From the NCBI RefSeq assembly GCF_020497125.1, contig NC_059072.1, positions 72,981,697-73,045,696 on the forward strand: DNA of 64,000 nucleotides. Reading direction: 5' to 3'. The DNA comes from Mauremys mutica (Eukaryota; Chordata; Testudines; Geoemydidae). The translations under genes were made by a program, and so were the position numbers. This document shows, in pieces, positions 12,560 to 23,371 of this stretch (position 1 is its first letter; each line of letters opens with the position of its first letter). The notes below the pieces were generated by a model. The model searched no databases, was not told where the DNA came from, and was given only the letters and a program-made list of their open reading frames with translations.

Positions 12560-13430
12560 ACAGAAACATATCTGTCTTTTCTGATCTAGCCACAGTGGAA
12601 CAAACCAATAAAACCTCCATGATGATTGATTTAGTTCTGTTAGCAGTCTTTAGTACCACTGACCATGACGTTTTGTTGACTCATTTGTGTTGCTCTGATT
12701 GGATAGAAGGAATGGATGAAGTGGTCCTTTCCTTCTTCCTGCAGAGATGCCATGGTGTAGAGTGAAATCTGCCTCAAAGGGGCTTTAGAATGTATATTGC
12801 CACAGGGTTCCATCTCATTACCCCTGCTGGCTGTTGGGACAGAGTGCAAGGCACTGTGGGCTGCAGTCATCCGTATGCAGGTGACATGCAGCTCTGACCT
12901 CCTTTTGAATCCACATTGTACTGTCTCTGTGCTTCTCAGTTCTGAGTGATGATTTGGATCTGGATGGGAGAGAACTGACTGTGATTTAACTTGATGACGC
13001 TGGTGGGCCTGAAGATTCATTTTAAGGATTGCATCTGCACTTACAAACATAGAAATAATGCCAGAGAGCAGTTGTGGTCTTGAGTGCCTTTTTTTCATTT
13101 GTGGCTGACCATGATACTGCATTCTTTCTTCTTCAACACAGACCTTGTCACAGAAATCTATACCTATGGCATTTCCAAGCAGAGTTAGTGTAATGTGCAG
13201 TTTATAGGGCTTCCAACGTAAAGAAACTAAAGTTGGTGCAAAACATGGCAGCCGACCTTCTAAGTGGGTTGGATGGATGACTACATGTGTTCCACTAGCT
13301 CCCGAATCAGTTGTGGGTACAATTTAAAGTGCTTGTAGTAGTCTTCTAAAGTTCTACATTGTCTGATACCCAGTTATTTATGTTCTGCCTCTCCTTATCT
13401 TCCATAACAACTTTTAAAATCCATTGAGGA
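12560..13430 (+). mobile_element. Ancient L3-like LINE, reverse-transcriptase remnant
   Basis: Three RT blocks survive in order in different frames. A stretch around 12625-12690 reads DLVLLAVFSTTDHDVLLTHL, matching the LDLSAAFDTVDHdiLL block of L3/CR1-group RTs. Next come a CCACAGGGTTCCATCTCATT stretch corresponding to PQGSILSP and, around 12868-12892, a degraded YADDTQL block. 13240-13420 matches the C-terminal end (AAKxLTG.../YQVQFKVL region). It is heavily mutated with several frameshifts, so it is old and dead. Confidence 0.75.
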
Positions 13431-14147
13431 ATCTCTGTTGTTGATGCCTGGCCTTGCTGCCAGTTCAGAAAACTGCGTGCATTATCATCTGAGTATCCTA
13501 ATATCCTGAACTTATTTCTCCTGACTGTCTATTAGTGCCCAAGCCAGAAATTAGTTTCACATTATACTGCACATGTTTTTGGTTCATTTAGGCTTTTATA
13601 TTAATCAGTCAGGCTGAACATTAATTTCTTCTAATGCTGTTTTCTTTGAAAGGCAGGACATTTGAATTGATTTTGATTACTCTAATTTTTGTTTGCACTT
13701 TTGTACAGAAGGTAGACACAATTGTTAAAGGTGCTATACCAGGCAAAATAAATTCCCACATGAGTAAATTTCCTTTAGTAACTATGGTTTTCTTTTTTGT
13801 AATTTTAGATGTAATTTCCTTCATTTTCTTACTTTCCATATTACTTTTAAAAATATTAACCTGTACATTACAATGTGCATCAAAACCCTACTAAAGAAAC
13901 CTAAGTATTTGCATGTGTTATCCAAATATGCAACTAATCTAATGTTTTCGCCTGATTTCTACAATGGGAGATGTTTCAGCTCATTGACATTTGACATAGC
14001 TACCAAGAATTTTTTTAAAAAATCTATTATTTACTGAACAGTGTCAGTTAATATTTGATACTGATTGCTACAGGAACACACAAGTATGCAATAAATGTGC
14101 TTCTATGTCACCAGATCCTGGCTAAGGTTTGAATTTTCAAGTAGCAA

Positions 14148-14365
14148 ATGAATCATAGAAGGCAGAGATAGAAATAATCTATTGGATTAGCCAGTCAAAT
14201 TTCTTGCCATGGCAGGATTGTTCTCTATTGTACGTTTGCTAGTATTCTGTCCAGTCTCATTGTATATATTCCATGTGAAGGGGGTTCCATGTCTTTCCTT
14301 GCAATCCTATTCCACTGCCCTAATGCATTTTTGTCAGGAAGTTTCCCCCTGATAATATATCATCA
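14148..14365 (-). mobile_element. CR1 LINE 3' fragment (old)
   Basis: The sequence resembles a reptile CR1 family read from the 3' end: a GAGATAGAAA...TAGCCAGTCAA segment, then TTCTGTCCAGTCTCATTGTA and TTCCCCCTGATA, the antisense of the last residues of the RT ORF. No frame is kept. Confidence 0.55.
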
Positions 14366-15121
14366 AAAAGGAGTGACTGTAGCTAGGTATTATTCACAAA
14401 CAGAAGAATTCCCCCGCTTCCTAGACTGGACACAGCTGCAACAAAACAGAGGAAGTATATATAGGAAAATACTTTTGGAAAAGAAGCAAGTAATGCAATT
14501 GTTAATTAAGTGGGATTAATTTTGTGCATCAATTTACTAAAGTGTCCGTCTCCAGAAATAGTTTATGGGTCAGGGTCCAAACTTTAGATAAAATTAAAGA
14601 AAGCTAGAGCTGATTCCTACAAAAAGCAGCCATTCCTTAAAATCAACTGACCAACCAAAGAAGAAATTGTGAAAAAGAATGGTCAAAATGATCAAGGTGT
14701 TACCCATCTTAATAGCAAGCTGCCTTGCACCATGCCTCAAACACAGCCACAGAGGGAGTTCCATAGATTGGATCCGTGACTGAGGACCCCATCTCCCACA
14801 GAACTTGTAGAGAGAGAAAATCTATATGATCTTGATATGCTTGGAGAGTCATGTGGGAGAGATAGTTGCTCAAATATTTTTAATGGACTTCATACAGTAC
14901 TAATAAGGCCTTAAATGAAGTATGTTTATAGCTTCTGCAGTATTTATAAAGTTTAAAAAATGTTCTAATGTCTGTGAGAGCTGTGACTAAATCCATAATC
15001 GTTTCTTCATTTGCAGTGCCAAGCCCCCTTCCCAGTTTTCTCAGTCCCAGCAGCGCTGATCCTTTTCAGGCTGTGTGCCACCATCTTAGCTCCAAGAGTT
15101 CTGAAAGTTCCATGGTTTGCT

Positions 15122-15794
15122 CAGGGCCGGTGCAAGGATGTTTCGTGCCCTAGGCAAAACTTCCACCTTGCGCCCCCCCACCCCACGCCCCTGCTCTGAG
15201 GTGCCCCCCCACAGCAGCTCCTCCCCTCCGCCCTGAGGTGCCCCCCTTGTGGCAGCTCCCCACCCCCACCCTCCGCCCTGAGGCACCACCCCCACCCCAG
15301 CTCACCCCTGCTCCGCGCACAAGCACCCCGAGCACGCCGTCGCTGCTTCACTTCTCCTGCCTCCCAGGCTTGCAGCGCCTCAGCTGATTGGCGCCGCAAG
15401 CCTGGGAGGCAGGAGAAGTGAAGCAGCTCACCCCTGCCCCGCCTCCTCCTCGAGCACACCATGGCTGCTTCACTTCTCCCGCCTTGCGGCGCCAATCAGC
15501 TTAGGCGCCGCAAGCCTGGGAGGTGGGAGAAGTGAAGCAGCCATGGCGTGCTCGGGGAGGAGGCGGGGTAGGGGTGAGCTGGGGCGGGGAGTTCCCCTGC
15601 GTGCCCCCCCCCTTACTTGCTGCAGGCGGCCCTCCCCGCGCTCCCCTGCCCCAGCTCCCTCCGCCTAAATGCCGGTGGCGACTGGGGCAGCCAAAGATCC
15701 GGCCACTGAGGTCGCTGCCAAAGAAAATGGCGCCCCCCAAATCCTAGCACCCTAGGTGACCGCCTAGGTCACCTAAATGGTTGCACTGGCCCTG
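15122..15794. mobile_element. hAT-type non-autonomous transposon with 8-bp TSD
   Basis: The termini are CAGGGCCGGTGCAA on the left and TTGCACTGGCCCTG on the right, an almost perfect inverted repeat. Both ends are flanked by GGTTTGCT (15114-15121 and 15795-15802), an 8-bp target-site duplication as made by hAT transposases. The inside is very GC- and CpG-rich, has no transposase, and contains long hairpins: 15342-15373 pairs perfectly with 15396-15427 (32 nt), and a related hairpin lies at about 15457-15545. The reading frames inside are by-products of this composition. The TSD is exact, so the insertion is not very old. Confidence 0.88.
15342..15427. repeat. Perfect 32-nt inverted repeat inside the hAT element
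   Basis: Arms 15342-15373 and 15396-15427 are exact reverse complements around a 22-nt spacer. A diverged copy of the same hairpin follows at about 15457-15545, so the element body is an array of palindromes. Confidence 0.9.
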
Positions 15795-16339
15795 GGTTTG
15801 CTGTGTTCTCTTTTTCATACTCTTTCTTTCCTATTGACACCACTTTAGGTTTCTTGGCCTCTTTGATGCTGCTTTCTTGCTTTTCATCCTCTTGAATTTT
15901 CTTGGTCATCTTCTGGCTCTCCAGCTGCTGCTTCTTGAGTTTGAAAGGACTCAGGGTACCAGTGTTCTCCCTCTGCTGGACATTACCCCTTAGTTACCAA
16001 GCTCCCAAACCTTCTTTATTGCGGTTGCTGTTCTTTTAAACATTTAACATTGAACCAGAGCTTTCTTGTGTGCAGCTAGGTAGCACCTGCTGTGATGGAA
16101 GCAGACACAGCCATGGTGTTTCGTTCTAAAAGACATACTGAGGCTGGAGGATTTGTGGATTTTGAAATCTCTTGGTTACCTTTTTCTGGAATCTTCACAG
16201 CAGGAGGAATGGATGTAGCTGGAGCTGTTGGAACATTTTGCAGAATTATCAGAAATTATAAATAATTATATTACTATGACCCTATCCACCTTTCCCTTTA
16301 TCTCCACCCACTGGTTTGTTTTCTCTGTTTGCTTTTGTC

Positions 16340-16480
16340 CTTAATCAAGATTGTAAGGTCATTGCGTCAGGAAATCTATTTATGCTACATGTTTGTACAG
16401 CACCTAGCACAGTGGAGCACCGATTCCTGACTGCGACCTCTAGGTGCTACTGTAATACAAAAAATAATAATGTATTAGGA
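16340..16480 (+). mobile_element. L2/MIR-type 3' tail
   Basis: AAGATTGTAAGG...GTTTGTACAGCACCTAGCACAGTGGAGC...CTAGGTGCTACTGTAATACAAAAAATAATAA follows the common L2/MIR-derived 3' end pattern of reptile genomes. A similar tail lies at about 11700-11820, and others at 55440-55500 (+) and, reversed, 48200-48300 and 58510-58660. Confidence 0.55.
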
Positions 16481-18149
16481 GCTAGTTTGTGTGTACAAAA
16501 TCAAGCTTTGCTCACATGTATTCTTAAGCTTTTAAAATCCAAACATTTTAATTACAGTCCTTTGATGGCTACTGGCCTTGTACATTTTCTGATACATGGT
16601 ATAATGTCAATCTAAAATCTCTGATTCAATCGCTTTCAGAATCCGAGGCAATCTTTCGATAGTAGGAACTGCATTAACTAAGCAGTAATATGCACATACT
16701 TATTATGAGAGATGTCTTTAAATCAAGCAAGGGCACTGTACTATGGCCTCTCTTGTCCTCTCACAATAGGACAAAGATTATCTTTAGAGTAGCTACAATA
16801 GACACATAATTTTACCATAATTATGGAAAAGCGTTCCTATTTGACTTCTTACAGTGTCTGGTAATCAAAAAAAAAAATTCCTTCAAATGTATTACATTTC
16901 CTCTCGGTGTTGTACTTAGACTATTCACTCGGAGAAGAGCCTTGTGACATGCTATAGTTAATAAGTTTTCCATGCTGTCAAAAGTAATAATATTAATGTG
17001 CCATTCTGAGTTAAATTAATTTTGTTTTGTGCATTGGTCTGCATAAACGTGAGTGACATTTAGAAATATGATCAGGCAGGAGCTGAGGAGAAGCCAAGTG
17101 GCAAAACCGAATGAGATGCAATCATTAGAGCATAACAGCCAGCTGCAAGCATTTGTGGGGTAGGCAAAGAGTTACGAAATGCCATTCCATCATGCTTTTG
17201 GGGTATTTGTTTTAGTTCATTTTCCCCCTTCTCATTTATTCAGAAATTACATTTCCCCCCTTTTTAATTAGGAACTCAAGATGTTTGCTAGCGTGGCTCC
17301 CTGTTTTGAAATGGAAGAGCACATTCCTGCTAATCTCTGATTTCAAGTGCCTTGAGCCACAGCTTATTCTCATTCCACAAGAGGCAGCTGATTGTAATAG
17401 CTTTTAAACTGATGACCATGAAGTAGTATTTTCAACTCATAATGACAGTGTTTATTCCTATTTCTTCTGCTTTTTTAAAAAAACATCCGTTTCTATAAAC
17501 AGTTAAAAGTAATGAAGAGTACCAAAAGGGGGAGGCTAACAGAGGATGAGTAATAAATATTGTGATCAAAATGATTGGTCCAAGTTGTTGCCTAACTTGC
17601 CTTCAGCTCTGATTTGCCAATACACTGGAGCGCATTAAATTATTAGGCCATTTAACACAATATGAATCCATTATTTTTCTACATACTTTTCACTGCTTTG
17701 TTATTGTGACAAGAGAGAGAGGCCAGGAAGCCATGCACTAGTAACCGGTAATATAAATTAGTGCAGTCGGATTTAAAAATAAACAAACAGCCCAGTTTCG
17801 ACAGGTCTGCTATCACTACTCTGTCTTCCCTCTCTATGAAAAGATCCTACCACTGGTGGAACCTCTGCTATTTCTAACCTAACAGATCAGTAGGTGTGAG
17901 AAAGTTACATGCCAAAGGAGTAAGAAGAGTAGGGTTGTAGTAGGAAAAGCAACCAACTGGAATGTACAAGATAAAGCAGCTCCTCCTCCTTTCTTACCCA
18001 GTCCTATTTTTAAACCCAGATCTCCACCTACTTGCTCAGCATGTAATTTACATCAGATTGATGATTTTGCTCTTTCCATTACATAGATTTGTAATTTACA
18101 CCACTATGTACAACAACTTCCAATTTGGTCCTTTACTTCTATGTTTAAC

Positions 18150-18500
18150 CCTAACTACCATTTTTTCACTGAGGAGCCAGAGCTAGGATAGATCATCTAG
18201 TGCTTTCAATAAATTATCCTGATTCACACAACCATTTCAGGTTCCAGTTCAAAACTGCCCTCCTGTTTTTGAAAACCTGTCTCCTAGACCTTGCCTCTTT
18301 GATACCATCTCCCCTCTCTCTATTCATTTAGCACCTGCCTCCTTTCTGTCCCTTCCCAGAATTTTGTCACTGATGCAAAACCCTTCTTCCCTGTCATTTG
18401 GAACTGGCTTTCTGTATCTCTCGGCCCTCATGGACTTTCCACATCTCTTCTTAAAACATAACGTTTATCACCTGACTGTGCCTCTTAATTTTCTCTGAGT
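18150..18500 (+). mobile_element. L3/L2-like LINE, 3' ORF end
   Basis: The stretch 18360-18470 reads approximately FFPVIWNWLSVSLGPHG...LLKT, corresponding to the WNSLP...F...LKT C-terminal block of the RT ORF in L2/L3/CR1 elements. It is decayed. Confidence 0.5.
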
Positions 18501-18971
18501 TTGTGACCAAATGCTTTAATTTTAATTATTTTTTTTATTTTAATTTTAATTCAGTTTTGCATACTAAGGTTCTACCAAGGCATGGGAGGTTTGAAGAGTG
18601 AATATGATCAGTGTATTGGGTCTAAGCCCCAGTAATAGTAAAATCAAGCAGCGAGATATTTTGTCCATTGGTACTTGAGATCACCTTGGAGGTTAATCAC
18701 CCGGACTTCAGTGAATAAAGCCTGCTTTCTAAGTAAGAAGGTGCATGATAGGACAGCTATCTGTACATTATTTATATTTAATAATAACTTAAAATATTTT
18801 AATCAGGAAGTGTGGGTTGTGCAGTTCTGAAGATGATTTATTTTTTAAAAATAACTTCTTAGGGATTTTTAGCACCTGTATAGGTACACTGAGGCAGCTG
18901 TTTTCTTGATAACATGGAAGCAAAATAATCTTAGCACTGCAAAGGAATAGTTCTGCTTGTCAGGTTAATAA

Positions 18972-19060
18972 TTTCATAGAATTAATCTAGTCCAGTCCCC
19001 TGGACTCATGGCAGGACTATGTATTATCTAAACCATCCCTGACAGGTGTTTGTGTCATTA
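18972..19060 (-). mobile_element. CR1 LINE 3' end fragment
   Basis: TCATAGAATTAATCTAGTCCAGTCCCC...CTAAACCATCCCTGACAGGTG is the antisense of the CR1 3' end, with the typical TCATAGAAT terminus. It is about 90 bp and strongly 5'-truncated. Confidence 0.75.
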
Positions 19061-19814
19061 AAGTCCCTAAATGTATATTTAGAGGGTCTATAATCTACAT
19101 TTCAAAAGTCTGTAAATATGTATTTCCATAATCAGCAATTTTTGGGTGAAATTGTGCTACCAGTCTCACTGAATAGCACCTTTCACCAAGAGCAGTTCAT
19201 GATGGGCAAGATATTACTCAGTGTAAATGAGGGTGGCAGAACATGCCCCTATGCGAATATATAGTTATGTTGTTATTAAGCCACTTTTGAAGATTTCCTG
19301 GCTTGTCATGTGAATAATAATTACCTCCAGGTGACTTTCTGTCTTTGCCAGCACAGTTGCTATTGATGTGATTGAGTTTATTTTGAAAAGAACATTAATA
19401 CACACACTGTGTTGCTTGAGTAATGCTCAAATTGCTCCACAAATTGACAAATCCAAAAAGATTCAATGCTACCACTGACATCCTGTTCTGAACTCTTCCC
19501 AATGCCCCTCTAGACAGGGCACCTCTTTCAGATTTCGGTGTGCATGAGAGAAACAGAGACATCTTTGGCATCATGGGCCCATCGTCCCCTTTTGCAAAAA
19601 AAACCCATGAGAGAGGAAAAGATACTAAGGAAGGCCTGTGTGGTTCAGCATGTGGAGTTTCCTAGCTACCACCTGCTCAAGAAGAAAGATTTGCAAGCAT
19701 GTGAGGTCAGAGAGAGTGAGGATGGCCTTCCAGCAATGTGAAGCATGCGGCCCAACCTGGGAGAACTTGATGCAGTTGAGAGACTGCCTCTCCATGGGTC
19801 TCCATCCTCACTTA

Positions 19815-19934
19815 GGGTGACCAGACAGCAAATATGAAAAATCGGGATTGGGGTGGGGGGTAATAGGAGCCTGTATAAGAAAAAGACCCCAAAATCGGGA
19901 CTGTCCCTGTAAAATCGGGACATCTGGTCACCCT
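19815..19934. mobile_element. 120-bp palindromic MITE with direct-repeat flanks
   Basis: The ends are GGGTGACCAGAC and, at the right, TCTGGTCACCC, giving 11-bp terminal inverted repeats. The body is also palindromic: ATCGGGATTG and ATCGGGACTGTCCC blocks around a GGGGTGGGGGG core. The flanks carry ATCCTCACTTA on both sides (19804-19814 and 19935-19945), an exact 11-bp repeat that is probably the target-site duplication plus chance identity. There is no coding capacity. The superfamily is not assigned; 8-bp hAT duplication is possible if the true element ends lie inside the repeat. Confidence 0.82.
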
Positions 19935-21796
19935 ATCCTCACTTAAGATATGTGTTTATAGCGCCTGATCCAACCCTGTGCCATCCCCACTTTTCCCAGA
20001 GAGTTTTAGAAGGTGTTGATTGGCATGAATGCTAATCATAGCATAAATTCTGTCTGGAAATGTTGCTGGGTTGCCAGGGAATAATGATACACGAAGGAGT
20101 CCTTTTCTCCCCCCTCCTTCCAATCTAACATGTAAACCTATCACCAAACCCAACAAATTGCAACTGCAACTTTCAAAAGCCACATTGCAGCCCCTTTAAA
20201 TGCTCCTTTTTCTGATAGTTTTCTACTCCTCTCAGTGCTACACAGCGGACAAGCTGATAAGGCCCAATATTGTTTTGGGTTTTTTATTTGTTTTTTAAAG
20301 TGTGTCAGAAACATCAACTTTTTGTATCATTCTATAAAAAGTATGATAAATATTATATGCTAGAGAGGGGCTCTATTCCTAGAGATTAAGCACCATGAAT
20401 GAGAGTAATCTGTGTATACAGCAATTTTTTTTTCAATACCTCATTAGGAAACTATTTTACCAAGACAAAAGTGCAGAATCAAGAGGAGAATCATCAGAAA
20501 AGCATGAGCCACTCAGTACCTTCTCTATAAGACAGCTTCTATCTCAATAGGTCTTAAACTGGCCTTTTGTAAAGCAGCAAAAATGGTTCCTGTGCTGTCT
20601 GTTAAAGTCATGAATTCATTTCTGTTCTGCTCAGTTGCAGCCTCTTTAAAAGTAATGAAATTATCAAGCTGCTTAGATGGAAGGAGCCTTCTGATTGGCA
20701 GTTGGACATTCTAAGAGAATAGGTTAATGTCTGTGAACCTCACAGTTGGATGTTTCTAACACTCTAACTGGAAGTTTCCATCCAGTGATCAAAGTAATTT
20801 ATTTAAATAAAGTATTTATACACAAAGCTGAAAGAAATTCAAAATGACAATAAAGCCCCTGCATGAGATAATCACCCCACCAGAGGCACTCATCTGTATC
20901 CTGTAGCCCTGTAGGGGTTGGCAATTATCTCACAAAAACCACACCTTTACTGAAGGCTTTTTATTGCTTCACTGCAGTGCTGCCACTCAGAGTATTTTGT
21001 CTGCTGAATATTTCAAAAAGTTATCAGATAAATTACAGTACACATTAGAAATATAAAATTGAATGCAATTTTTATTTAGTAGGAATAAAAACTGGATGCA
21101 ATACTTTATCCCCACAGGCAATTTCTTTGATGTGTAGGAAGCATTTATGGAATGCACTAGCACAGATTTGAACAAAAAATTGTGTACCACATGGTACTTT
21201 GAGCTTTTAAAGAGGTGCTTAAGCTGTTTTCTCAGGTTTTTCATTGTGATGGGCCCATGTTTTAATGCAGTTTCCCAAACTGTGGTCCATTTAAAGCTTG
21301 TTGGTGATCTGTGAACTAGCTGTTCACATGGTACTGGCTCCTCCTCCTCATTTCCTAGAAGCTAAATTGCATGCAAAGAGGCTAAAAATAAATGCTTTCC
21401 TAAAGTTACTCCTGCATGTAAACAATTGTAGTAGTTGTCATAGAGATCTTACATGATTGCGAATGGGAAGAGAGGCAATCCATATGAGACATGACAGTCT
21501 GTCTTTTAAGATGTGGTCCACCCCATGAAAAAATCCAGGAAAGTCTAATTTAATGTGTTGGCATATGAGAGCCTGTAACTTTTAAAAACTAAAAAGCATT
21601 ATTGAATTGTATGAATATCAAGGATTAAAATCCCCTAACCTGGGGTAAAATGGTATTCCTTGTCATAAGGGGAGCTCTCTCTTGAGTTCTATACTTAATT
21701 TTAGAATAGTTGAAAATTAAAAATTGATTTAAAGAAATACTGGCTGCACAATGCAGAGATATTCTTACTACTTAAAGCCCTGATTCTGCATTCTTC

Positions 21797-21811
21797 TTTC
21801 TTTCTTTCTTT
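21797..21811. repeat. (TTTC)n short tandem repeat
   Basis: Four TTTC units are visible next to the nested transposon block. Confidence 0.7.
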
Positions 21812-21949
21812 GTATGGTTTTTGTAGGTAGCAACAACTACACATTTATATCTAAATTTGATAGCCAGCACATTGCTGCAGCACTGAGCTGGTGAACGACA
21901 AAAGAACGAAGGGGACACTCAGATACGATGTGCTCCATTTTTTTGTGCC

Positions 21950-22589
21950 TTTGTGCCAAGCATCCAGTTTTCGACCAGAACGCCCTGTTGAAAAGGCCTG
22001 GCGGCTCCAGTCAGCACAGTTGACAGGCGGTGGCGCAACGGGGTTAAGGCAGGCTCCCTGCCTGCCTGGCTCCCCATAGCTCCTGGAAGTGACCAGCATG
22101 TCTCTGTGGCCCCTAGGTGCAAGTGCAATCAGGGAAGCTCCATGCGTTACCCCTGACCCCTTGCCCCAGATCGGAACCCCCTCCCGCACCCTAATTCCCT
22201 CCCAGCCACCGCATCCCAACCCCCTGCCCCAGGTCAGAACCCCCTCCTGCACCTCAACCTCCTTCCCCAGCCCAGAACCCCATCCTGGAGTCCACACCCC
22301 CTCCTACATCCCAACCCCGTGCCCCAGCCCAGAGCTCCCTCCCATACCCTGAACCCCTCATTTCTGAACCCGAGCCTGCATCCCCATCTGGAACCCTCAC
22401 CCCCTCCTGCATCCCAACCCCCTCTCCCAGCCTAGTGAAAGTGAGTGAGGGTGGGGAAGAGCGAGCAACAGAGGGAGGCTGGAGTGAGGGGGATGGGGCC
22501 TCAGAGAAGGGGTGGGGTGGAGGTGGGGCAGCAAGGAAGGGGGCAGGGCAAAGGTTTTCAGTTTTGTGCAATTAGAAAATTGGCAACCC
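21950..22589. mobile_element. GC-rich MITE-like element nested in the Jockey-like LINE
   Basis: It sits exactly between CNCGH and MEHIVSECPLRSF of the host LINE, which fixes its limits. The right end is TTGGCAACCC; the left end, TTTGTGCCAAGCATCCAGTT, is a decayed form of the matching GGGTTGCCAAG end. The flanks TTTGTGCC (21942-21949) and TATGTGAC (22590-22597) agree at 6 of 8 bases, consistent with a decayed 8-bp duplication. The body is C-rich (CCCAACCCCCTGCCCCAG repeats) and gives long proline-rich chance frames. The family is common in turtle genomes from memory; no transposase is present. Confidence 0.7.
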
Positions 22590-22702
22590 TATGTGACCAC
22601 AGTTGCATAGAGGTGTTTGCCTCATTTTCCATTTAAAGAAGGTTTGGCCACATCTCCCATGAGTTGTCCTGATGCGATTCAATCTGTAACAGTCTTTCCG
22701 AC

Positions 22703-23371
22703 TGTAGCGGGGTGGTCACCCCGCTCCAGCCATGAAGGGGTTAAAGCAGCAGCTGGGAAAAGGTAGGCTGATGGGGAAAGCAGCCACAGCTGTGGCCAGC
22801 TTAATAAGGGCCCAGCTGGCCCTTATAAGAGGGCAGTGGGCCAGAAGCTAACACACATTCACTCTCCAGCTTCCTGAGAGAGAAGGACCTGGCTGCCCGG
22901 TAGCTGAGAAGGGTACCTGAGGTGGAGCAGTGCTGGGGAAGGGCAGAGGGAGCTGGGGAGCTCCAGCCTATTAAAACCCCAGGCTGCTAAAAAGGCCAAG
23001 ACGTACTGGGGGCTGCAGGGAGGCAGCCCAGAGACAGGCAAAGGCAGCAGGTCCTAACCCACCTTGCCGATGATGAGTGGCCATTACAGACTGCAGTCTG
23101 CCCCAGTGAGTGGGGGCTAGATGGAGACTGGCACTAGCCACTGAGGCAAGGTGGGGATAGAGAGTTGGCAGTTCCCCTGGGTGGGGAGACCCAAATTGTG
23201 GGTTGCTGCTGGGGGCAGAACCCCGATGATAGAGACACACTGGGGTCCAGGAGGGACACGGGGGCCAGCGGCAGGCAAGCCACCGGCCTGCAGAGGGCAC
23301 TCTGGGCTGGAAAGACCTTATTCCCAAATTTCCAGCAGGAGCCAGTGCCAGTGAGTCGTTGCCCTGCCACA
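22703..23371. mobile_element. Solo LTR (669 bp) with 5-bp target-site duplication
   Basis: The sequence starts TGTAGCGGGG and ends CCCTGCCACA, the TG...CA ends of an LTR with an imperfect terminal inverted repeat. It is flanked by CCGAC on both sides (22698-22702 and 23372-23376), a 5-bp duplication as made by retroelement integrases. It interrupts the Jockey-like LINE. No gag, pol or env sequence and no second LTR lie nearby, so it is best read as a solo LTR left by recombination. Whether the parent was an endogenous retrovirus or a Gypsy-type element cannot be told from the LTR alone. The orientation and polyadenylation signal are not decided. Confidence 0.75.

Larger units (their letters stand above)
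15007..16245 (-). pseudogene. Candidate processed pseudogene of unidentified gene, split by a hAT element
   Basis: On the - strand, 15955 down to 15795 is an open, Lys/Glu/Gln-rich frame of about 50 codons (it includes KLKKQQLESQKMTKKIQEDE) of coding-like composition. Further 5', 16243-16157 reads PTAPATSIPPAVKIPEKG in another block separated by stops or indels. Removing the hAT insertion (15122-15794) and one TSD copy joins the open frame in phase to a further ~33 codons ending in TGA at 15007-15009. The composition suggests a nuclear or cytoskeletal low-complexity protein, but I do not recognise the parent. No poly(A) tail was seen, so retroposition is only the likeliest origin. It could instead be a chance frame or the decayed exon of another gene. 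Confidence 0.4.

Noticed and set aside
12433..12765. 110-codon + strand frame as a host gene
   Set aside because: Contains an L3-type RT block and continues into other decayed RT blocks, so it is a LINE relic.
14995..15025. TTTCTTCATTTGCAG as a + strand splice acceptor for a SYT1 exon
   Set aside because: The following sequence does not encode SYT1 or another recognisable domain; it coincides with the 3' end of the - strand pseudogene candidate.
15086..15747. 124-codon and other frames on both strands
   Set aside because: They lie in the GC-rich hAT element and its hairpins.
22089..22571. Proline- and glycine-rich frames on both strands
   Set aside because: Produced by C-rich repeats (CCCAACCCCCTGCCCCAG) of the MITE at 21950-22589.
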